From positions 1-7,760 of the forward strand of contig JAUVDD010000071.1 in assembly GCA_030595525.1 (NCBI GenBank): a stretch of DNA of 7,760 bases. Direction: 5' to 3'. This DNA comes from Puniceicoccales bacterium (GTDB lineage: Bacteria; Verrucomicrobiota; Verrucomicrobiia; Opitutales; Oceanipulchritudinaceae). This document shows, one piece after another, positions 1 to 5,297 of this stretch. Position 1 is the stretch's first letter. Each line of letters begins with the position of its first letter. The notes under the pieces were generated by a model. That model ran no database searches. It was not told where the DNA came from and saw nothing but the letters and a program-made list of their open reading frames with translations. A program made the position numbers and the translations under genes.

Positions 1-1848
1 GCGATCTGGTTCTATATCGCCACAATCGTCACAGTGACCATGCTCTATGTGGTCAACAATTTGGCCTTGCCGACCGGTTTGCTTCACAGCTATCCGATTT
101 TTGGAGGAGTGAAGGATGCGCTTGTCCAATGGTGGTACGGCCACAATGCCGTGGCGTTCTTCCTGACCACTCCAATTCTCGGGATCATGTATTACTACCT
201 CCCGAAGGCCGCCAATCGTCCGGTCTACAGTTACCGGTTGAGCGTAGTCCACTTTTGGTCGCTCGTATTTATTTATATCTGGGCGGGTCCTCACCACTTG
301 CTCAACACTTCCCTTCCCCATTGGCTCCAGACCCTGGGAATGCTCTTCTCCCTGATGCTTTGGGCACCGAGTTGGGGGGGGATGTTGAATGGTCTCCTCA
401 CTCTGCGTGGTGCATGGAGCCAAATGAGGCGTGATCCGGTACTGAAATTCTTCGCCGCAGGTGTGACTTTTTACGGCATGGCCACATTTGAAGGCCCGCT
501 CCTCGCAATCCGGTCAGTCAACGCCCTCAGCCACTACACCGACTGGACCATCGGGCATGTGCACGCAGGAACGCTTGGTTGGAATGGCTTCATGGCGGCC
601 GGAATGTTCTATTATCTGGCTCCCAGACTCTGGAAGACCAAGTTGTATTCGGAATCACTTGCCAATATGCATTTCTGGTTGGGGTTTGTAGGAATTCTCC
701 TCTACGTGGCGTCGATGTGGGCAAGTGGTATCACACAGGGATTGATGCTCAATGGTACCGTCGAGAATGGCACTGTCCTGGCATACCCGAATTTCCTGGA
801 AACACTGAATTCCATTCGGCCATTGATGCTGACCCGTGCATTCGGTGGCTCCCTCTATCTCATCGGCTGGATCATGCTGATGTACAACTTTTTCAGGACA
901 ATTTCCGGCAAGGAAGTCGTCAATGGTACGATCACTGTGGAGGTTGAGGAAATTGAAGAAACAAAGGAACTGGAGGGATCGATCTCCATTAAGGGCACTT
1001 TCTTTAATTTCCCGATGTTCTATTCCTTCTTCGTAATCCTCGGAATGAGCATGTGGTTCTTCGCTGATGGTCTGCTAATGCTGCTCGGTATCAGCCTGAC
1101 TATTTTATTCACCCTGATCGCTATCGTCCACTTTCAATCAACCAGTGCAAAATGGAGTGATTGGTATGAACGTTTGCTCGGGAATTGGGCACCTTTCTCG
1201 ATTCTGGTTTTCGTATCCGTGGCAATCGGTGGAATGATCCAGATTATCCCAACCCTGGTTGTGCAAACCGCAGACAATATTGAGGACCGTATACAGGTTC
1301 CCTATACGCCGCTTGAGCTTGCAGGTCGTGATATCTATGTCGCTGAAGGCTGCTACAATTGTCACAGTCAGCAGATCCGCATGATGCTGCCTGATGTCCT
1401 GAGGTACGGTGATTACTCACGGCTTGGGGAATCCATTTACAACCACCCGTTCCAGTGGGGATCCAAGCGCACAGGACCGGATTTGGCTCGGGAAGGTGGC
1501 AAGCGTCCAAATATTTGGCATTATGACCACATGGAGAAGCCTACCAATATTTCCCCGGGTTCGAATATGCCGCCCTATCCGTGGTTGTTGAAAAAACCGG
1601 TCGATTTCCAAGCCATCCCCGGAAAAATATCCGCGATGCGGATTCTCGGTGTGCCTTATCCCGATTGGTCAGATGAGGAAATCCTGGCAGAAGTGGAAAA
1701 GCAGGCGGAAGAAATCGTGAAGGACCTGGAAAGCAACTATCGTGCGACTGAAAAGGACAAACAGATCGTCGCACTAATTGCTTATCTGCAAAAACTCGGG
1801 GCCTTTGAAGAACCTTCAGCGAAAACTGGTGTTGCTACCGGCAATTAA
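1..1848 (+). CDS. ccoNO: cbb3-type cytochrome c oxidase, fused subunits I and II (CcoN-CcoO), 5' partial
   Basis: Catalytic core of the cbb3 terminal oxidase in the inner membrane. It reduces O2 to water with electrons from cytochrome c and pumps protons. The reading frame is open from base 1 and the gene starts upstream; the GTG at 34 is internal. By alignment from memory to Pseudomonas CcoN, the window begins near residue 160. The CcoN part (about 1-930) keeps the CuB histidine in WWYGHNA (142-144), the active-site tyrosine and His-His pair in YIWAGPHH (274-297), and the haem b3 and haem b histidines in IGHVHAG (H codons 556-558 and 562-564). The acidic linker at about 930-975 leads into an extra hydrophobic stretch (about 1000-1130). 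The CcoO part follows: one membrane helix (about 1190-1260), a CYNCH haem c site (1351-1365) and the likely axial Met in SNMPPYPWL (1567-1569), with a charged helical tail. No stop or start separates the two parts. The low-spin haem b ligand of the first helices lies outside the window. Confidence 0.96.
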   Translation, partial: AIWFYIATIVTVTMLYVVNNLALPTGLLHSYPIFGGVKDALVQWWYGHNAVAFFLTTPILGIMYYYLPKAANRPVYSYRLSVVHFWSLVFIYIWAGPHHLLNTSLPHWLQTLGMLFSLMLWAPSWGGMLNGLLTLRGAWSQMRRDPVLKFFAAGVTFYGMATFEGPLLAIRSVNALSHYTDWTIGHVHAGTLGWNGFMAAGMFYYLAPRLWKTKLYSESLANMHFWLGFVGILLYVASMWASGITQGLMLNGTVENGTVLAYPNFLETLNSIRPLMLTRAFGGSLYLIGWIMLMYNFFRTISGKEVVNGTITVEVEEIEETKELEGSISIKGTFFNFPMFYSFFVILGMSMWFFADGLLMLLGISLTILFTLIAIVHFQSTSAKWSDWYERLLGNWAPFSILVFVSVAIGGMIQIIPTLVVQTADNIEDRIQVPYTPLELAGRDIYVAEGCYNCHSQQIRMMLPDVLRYGDYSRLGESIYNHPFQWGSKRTGPDLAREGGKRPNIWHYDHMEKPTNISPGSNMPPYPWLLKKPVDFQAIPGKISAMRILGVPYPDWSDEEILAEVEKQAEEIVKDLESNYRATEKDKQIVALIAYLQKLGAFEEPSAKTGVATGN

Positions 1849-1870
1849 TAAGATTCTGGAATAAATCCAC

Positions 1871-2071
1871 ATGCTAAAACGCGTACAGTTCGAGGATTGG
1901 CAGACCATAATTACAATTGTGGCCTTCCTGCTCTGTTTTCTCACTTTTTTATATTTCTGTTGGCGGGCATTTCGAATGTCCAAGGACTCGAACAAACATA
2001 TGTCAGAACTCCCGCTAGAACCTGAACATCCTACCGTATTATCCAGCGATGAGCGAACCCACCAAAAATAA
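1871..2071 (+). CDS. ccoQ: CcoQ/FixQ-type small cbb3 oxidase subunit
   Basis: Small membrane subunit that in other bacteria stabilises the cbb3 complex and helps CcoP associate with it. The 66-aa product has a short N-terminal stretch, one hydrophobic helix (about residues 12-33) ending in WRAFR, and a polar, charged C-terminal tail. This is the usual FixQ plan, and the position between ccoO and ccoP is diagnostic. The gene begins 22 nt after the ccoNO stop, with only a weak purine patch (CTGGAA) upstream. The last 23 nt overlap the start of ccoP, which suggests translational coupling. The tail is somewhat longer than in many CcoQ proteins. Sequence similarity in such small proteins is weak, so the call rests largely on topology and context. 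Confidence 0.82.
   Translation: MLKRVQFEDWQTIITIVAFLLCFLTFLYFCWRAFRMSKDSNKHMSELPLEPEHPTVLSSDERTHQK
2049..2071 (+). other. 23-nt ccoQ/ccoP overlap
   Basis: The last seven codons plus stop of ccoQ are read in another frame as the start of ccoP. The bases encode DERTHQK-stop in ccoQ and the MSEPTKN start of ccoP. No Shine-Dalgarno sequence precedes the ccoP ATG, so re-initiation by ribosomes finishing ccoQ is the likely way the two are kept in proportion. The overlap is seen directly; the coupling is inference. Confidence 0.8.
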
Positions 2072-2636
2072 GTACGAAGACAAATTACGGCCTCACGTTT
2101 ACGACGGCATTCAGGAATACGACAATCAACTGCCCAATTGGTGGTTATGGACCTTTTATGGCGCTGTCATCATATCCGTCATATACTGGTTCTCATTCTA
2201 CAATGCAGAAGTCATGAAGACTGATCAGGAGCTGATTGGGGCACAATTGGCGGCGGTAGAAAAAGCGCGACTGGAAGCTCTCGGTGAGCTGAGCGACGCA
2301 GTCTTATGGCAGATGAGCCGCAATCCTGGTTTCGTAAGCTCAGGTGAAGCCATTTTTAAGGAAAAGTGCGTAGCCTGTCACGGTCCTGATTTAAAGGCAG
2401 GAGCCGGCCTGGCAGGTGTCAACCTGGTCGACGCTGAATGGAAGTGGGGAAACCACCCGATGAGCGTTTATACAGTTGTAACAAATGGTTCACCTGATAA
2501 AAAATCAGGCATGCAAGCATGGGTTAGCGAACTGGGCCCTCAAAAGGTTAGCCAAGTAGTGGCATTTCTACTGAGCCACCATTCGCAACAGGAAATGGCA
2601 GCCGCCACTTCCGAGAATGAGCCCATCGGCTTGTAA
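2049..2636 (+). CDS. ccoP: cbb3-type cytochrome c oxidase subunit III, mono-haem CcoP
   Basis: Membrane-anchored c-type cytochrome subunit that takes electrons into the cbb3 oxidase on the periplasmic side. The N-terminus carries the CcoP signature LRPHVYDGIQEYDN (residues 13-26), followed by a single helix rich in Trp and Tyr (about 31-51). An alpha-helical stalk (about 55-90) leads to one cytochrome c domain with CVACH at residues 107-111 (nt 2367-2381) and a probable axial Met at 155 in KSGMQAW. Classical proteobacterial CcoP has two cytochrome c domains and about 290-310 residues. This one has 195 residues and only one CxxCH, with no sign of a frameshift or degraded second domain. The ATG at 2049 lies inside the end of ccoQ and is the only good start before the conserved N-terminal motif. 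No strong ribosome binding site is visible. Confidence 0.93.
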   Translation: MSEPTKNKYEDKLRPHVYDGIQEYDNQLPNWWLWTFYGAVIISVIYWFSFYNAEVMKTDQELIGAQLAAVEKARLEALGELSDAVLWQMSRNPGFVSSGEAIFKEKCVACHGPDLKAGAGLAGVNLVDAEWKWGNHPMSVYTVVTNGSPDKKSGMQAWVSELGPQKVSQVVAFLLSHHSQQEMAAATSENEPIGL

Positions 2637-2669
2637 ATTGAATTCTCTTAAAACGCGTGGAACCCTCCC

Positions 2670-4085
2670 TTGCGAAATCCTCAGAAAAAACCGACTCTCG
2701 ATTCCGTAACCTCCATCAATGACGACGGTTCGCGATTCGTTATTCACCCGTCCGATGTAAAAGGGAGTTTCACCCTCTGGCGCAAGGTATCGGCTCTTTT
2801 TCTAATAGGAATTTACGTCCTGTTGCCGTGGATCCCTATCAATGGTTATCCTGCAGTCTTTTTGGATGTCATGGAGCGACGATTCCATATCTTCGGCATC
2901 ACTCTGGCTGCCCAGGACATGTGGCTTCTGTTCTTTCTCGTCTCGGGAGTAGCTTTCACGTTATTTTATATAACTACATTTCTTGGACGGGTCTGGTGTG
3001 GATGGGCCTGTCCCCAGACAATATTCCTGGAGCACTTATTCCGACGATTTGAGCGCTGGATTGAAGGTGATGCCGCTGCCAGGAAAAAGCTCGATAACGC
3101 TCCCATTTCTGGTTCCAAGGTCTTCAAACGCGGACTGAAACTTGTCATCTACTTTTTTCTCTCGGCAATCATTGCTCACATATTCCTTTCTTATTTTATC
3201 TCCATTCCGCAGCTCTGGGAATGGTTGCACAACTCCCCAAAGGAGCATTGGAAGACCTTTCTTTTTGTCGCCGCCTTCACGATGATCATCTTCCTGAACT
3301 TCACCTGGTTCAGGGAACAGTTGTGTATCGTTATTTGTCCATATGGCAGGTTCCAGTCGGCCCTTATTGATGATGATACACTCAATGTTGCGTATGATTA
3401 TGAGCGCGGTAATCCGCCTGGACATGTTAAAGAGGAAAAGGCGGGTGACTGTATCGATTGTCGACGCTGTATTCAGGTTTGCCCAACAGGTATCGATATC
3501 CGTAATGGTCTCCAACTGGAATGTATTGGTTGTGCCGCTTGTGTGGATGCCTGCGATGAGATAATGGACAAGGTCAATCGCCCGCGAGGGTTGGTCCGTT
3601 ATGCTTCCGATCGTAATCTGGAAGGGTTGAAGACTCGTTTCCTGAGACCCCGGACCATTCTCTATTCAGCACTGATGCTGCTGGGCATAACAGTTGCTGG
3701 ATTTGCATTTAATTCAGTAAAACCCGCAGTTGCCATGGTCACCCGGATGCCGGGGGTACCGTTTTATGTGACGGATTCACATATCCGGAATCAGTTTCAG
3801 ATTCGTCTGATAAATAAGGATTCCAAGGAGCTGTCATTCAGTATTTTCGCACAAGCCAATGGGCAATCCGCAATTATCGAAACATCAGGCACCCCTGACG
3901 GGACCATACTACAAGCCATGGAAGAGCGGAATTCTACCTATGTTGTTCAGGTCGCAAGGGATTCTTTCACAGGTGCTTTTCCACTGGAGATCCTGGTGAT
4001 CGCAGAACCGGGGCATGTTCAAATTCTTCAGGAAGTGGAATTTCTCGGACCTGATCCAAGATTGTTAAAAAAGAATACTCCGTAA
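2670..4085 (+). CDS. ccoG: CcoG/FixG/RdxA-type polyferredoxin, cbb3 oxidase assembly factor
   Basis: Membrane iron-sulfur protein needed for cbb3 assembly; the Rhodobacter homologue has been described as a cupric reductase that supplies Cu(I). The 471-aa product shows N-terminal helices (about 38-58, 84-104), the WCGWACPQ motif (C110, C114), further helices (about 156-178, 196-216) and LCIVICPYGR (C219, C223). Two 4Fe-4S sites follow: C261, C264, C267, C271-Pro and C285, C288, C291, C295. A last helix (about 328-348) precedes a C-terminal immunoglobulin-like FixG domain (about 355-465). The start is uncertain. The frame is open only from after the stop at 2649-2651, and the sole conventional start before residue 68 is TTG at 2670, without a Shine-Dalgarno site. 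A GTG at 2657 in another frame would give a natural N-terminus if the A6 run at 2685-2690 had one base fewer. Confidence 0.95.
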   Translation: MRNPQKKPTLDSVTSINDDGSRFVIHPSDVKGSFTLWRKVSALFLIGIYVLLPWIPINGYPAVFLDVMERRFHIFGITLAAQDMWLLFFLVSGVAFTLFYITTFLGRVWCGWACPQTIFLEHLFRRFERWIEGDAAARKKLDNAPISGSKVFKRGLKLVIYFFLSAIIAHIFLSYFISIPQLWEWLHNSPKEHWKTFLFVAAFTMIIFLNFTWFREQLCIVICPYGRFQSALIDDDTLNVAYDYERGNPPGHVKEEKAGDCIDCRRCIQVCPTGIDIRNGLQLECIGCAACVDACDEIMDKVNRPRGLVRYASDRNLEGLKTRFLRPRTILYSALMLLGITVAGFAFNSVKPAVAMVTRMPGVPFYVTDSHIRNQFQIRLINKDSKELSFSIFAQANGQSAIIETSGTPDGTILQAMEERNSTYVVQVARDSFTGAFPLEILVIAEPGHVQILQEVEFLGPDPRLLKKNTP

Positions 4086-4089
4086 TATC

Positions 4090-4245
4090 GTGGAATCAAC
4101 CCCTCAGCAAGAGAGCAAAAAGGGAGCACGCAGTCTTTGGATTTGGGTGCTGGTAGCTTTTATTGTTCTCATTACCGCATGGACCACGTTGATTGTCATT
4201 GCCACGAAAAATCAACCCGAGATCATTGAGATCGAAACACCCTGA
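4090..4245 (+). CDS. 51-aa single-helix membrane protein in the ccoH position (minimal CcoH/FixH candidate)
   Basis: Short gene with a GTG start 4 nt after the ccoG stop, ending at TGA 4243-4245. The product is 51 residues: a polar, basic N-terminus (MESTPQQESKKGARS), one hydrophobic helix (about residues 16-38, rich in Trp, Val, Ile and Leu), then a short acidic tail ending in EIETP. The positive-inside rule predicts a cytoplasmic N-terminus and a short periplasmic tail. In cbb3 clusters this slot usually holds ccoH/fixH, a one-helix protein of about 150 residues with a periplasmic domain. Here only the helix and about a dozen residues remain, with no continuation in another frame resembling the missing domain. 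It could be a reduced CcoH, a CcoS-like small subunit, or a lineage-specific protein. The gene is supported by its tight fit between neighbours and its clear helix; there is no good ribosome binding site. Confidence 0.7.
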   Translation: MESTPQQESKKGARSLWIWVLVAFIVLITAWTTLIVIATKNQPEIIEIETP

Positions 4246-4260
4246 ACCAGGATTTTATCC

Positions 4261-4590
4261 ATGTCCGCTCATTTGATATTTCTCTTTTTCTTCCAAGGTG
4301 GCCTGGCTTTCGCTTTCAGCTACTTCATTGTACGTGTTCTGGTCACCGGGCTCAATCAGGATGGCCGAGACCGTATGATCAAAGGCATGAATAAGATCAT
4401 GCTACTGGGGATACTAGCCAGCGTTGTCCTGCCATTGGCCATGTTCGGCGCCTATTACAAGAGCCTTCCGGAGGGCCAATCCATCGCTCTGGCAATCTGG
4501 CCTGCTGTCTGGATTCTGGTTATTATGTTAGCAATATTGATCGGTATCTCAATGGGGATGCGCGCCAAGCCAAACAACAAACAGATTTAA
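4261..4590 (+). CDS. Unknown three-helix membrane protein within cbb3 maturation genes
   Basis: I do not recognise this 109-aa protein. It has three predicted membrane helices (about residues 5-28, 44-66 and 75-99). A charged loop (NQDGRDRMIKGMNK) sits between helices 1 and 2, and a short polar loop (KSLPEGQ) between helices 2 and 3. The C-terminus is basic and polar. There are no cysteines and only one histidine, so an obvious metal or haem site is absent. The ATG at 4261 lies 15 nt after the preceding small gene, with AGGA a few bases upstream, and the stop is 2 nt before the SafE-like gene. This places it firmly inside the operon. Context suggests an accessory or assembly role for the oxidase or its copper supply, but that is inference only. 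Confidence 0.85.
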   Translation: MSAHLIFLFFFQGGLAFAFSYFIVRVLVTGLNQDGRDRMIKGMNKIMLLGILASVVLPLAMFGAYYKSLPEGQSIALAIWPAVWILVIMLAILIGISMGMRAKPNNKQI

Positions 4591-4592
4591 AA

Positions 4593-5297
4593 ATGCTGGA
4601 TGTGTCTAACATCAACGGTCCCTTACCGGCCTTCCTGGCAGGATTGGTCACAAGCCTGCATTGTGCCGGCATGTGTGGACCATTGGCCTGCTATCTGGCT
4701 CCAAGTCCCGGAAGCAATACCAGTTTCAGTACGGTTACCAGCCTGTATCAACTGGGGAGACTGTTGTCCTACTCGGTCATAGGAGCCATTGCCGGAGGAT
4801 TAGGAATGATGGCACTGGGATGGCTGGATATCTATCAGCACTCCCTGTCCCGTTTTCTACCCTGGATCCTTGTGCTTTTCTTCCTGGTGGTGGCCTTGCG
4901 GATCGATAAATACCTGCCAAAACCGGATTTCCTGAATCCTTTGCTGCGTCGACTCCAATCCAAGGCACAGGCCCTGCCGAGGCCAGCCGCCGGATTCATG
5001 GTGGGTATCCTGACTCCGCTTCTTCCCTGCGGTCCTTTATATGCCGTTTTCGGGCTGGCCCTAATGACGCAATCTCCAGTTCGCGGAGCAGAATTTCTTT
5101 TACTGTTCGGCCTTGGAACCCTCCCCTTGTTATGGATTGTTCAATCCGCCTTTTCCCGGTGGCAAGGGATCATTTCTCCTGTAACTATTTCCCGGATACA
5201 ACGTGTACTAGCCTTAATTGTAGCAATCGTTCTGGCCCTGCGTTTGTATTATTTCGAAACCGGTCAAGGCGGGCTTTTTTGCGGTAGCTGGTCGTGA
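4593..5297 (+). CDS. SafE/DsbD_2-family six-helix membrane protein (cytochrome biogenesis transmembrane type)
   Basis: Integral membrane protein of the group usually annotated as sulfite exporter TauE/SafE or DsbD_2-like, which often sits beside cbb3 maturation genes. The 234-aa product has about six helices (roughly 10-30, 56-78, 88-104, 134-157, 166-185, 202-220). The family motifs are near helix 1, SLHCAGMCGP (H23, C24, M27, C28), and LLPCGPLY (C146). The two halves relate as in DsbD-type inverted repeats, with a cysteine next to Pro/Gly in each. Cys/Met/His-rich motifs in such positions fit either thiol electron transfer or copper handling. Sulfite export is a name inherited from distant relatives and is not supported here. 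It starts 2 nt after the preceding gene, and its last 4 nt overlap the GTG start of ccoI (GTGA), suggesting coupled synthesis with the copper ATPase. Confidence 0.85.
   Translation: MLDVSNINGPLPAFLAGLVTSLHCAGMCGPLACYLAPSPGSNTSFSTVTSLYQLGRLLSYSVIGAIAGGLGMMALGWLDIYQHSLSRFLPWILVLFFLVVALRIDKYLPKPDFLNPLLRRLQSKAQALPRPAAGFMVGILTPLLPCGPLYAVFGLALMTQSPVRGAEFLLLFGLGTLPLLWIVQSAFSRWQGIISPVTISRIQRVLALIVAIVLALRLYYFETGQGGLFCGSWS

Noticed and set aside
34..36. GTG at 34 as the start of the first gene
   Set aside because: The frame is open from base 1 with hydrophobic helix sequence before it, and the CcoN part would lack its first helices and a haem b ligand. The gene is simply cut by the window edge.
374..381. 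Run of eight G residues in ccoNO as a frameshift or phase-variation site
   Set aside because: The frame through it encodes the conserved APSWGGM segment of CcoN and continues intact on both sides. The tract is explained by Trp-Gly-Gly codons, and nothing shows variation.
3036..3515. 159-codon frame on the minus strand inside ccoG
   Set aside because: It lies opposite the conserved iron-sulfur region of ccoG, has no recognisable domain, and is best explained as a shadow of the real gene.
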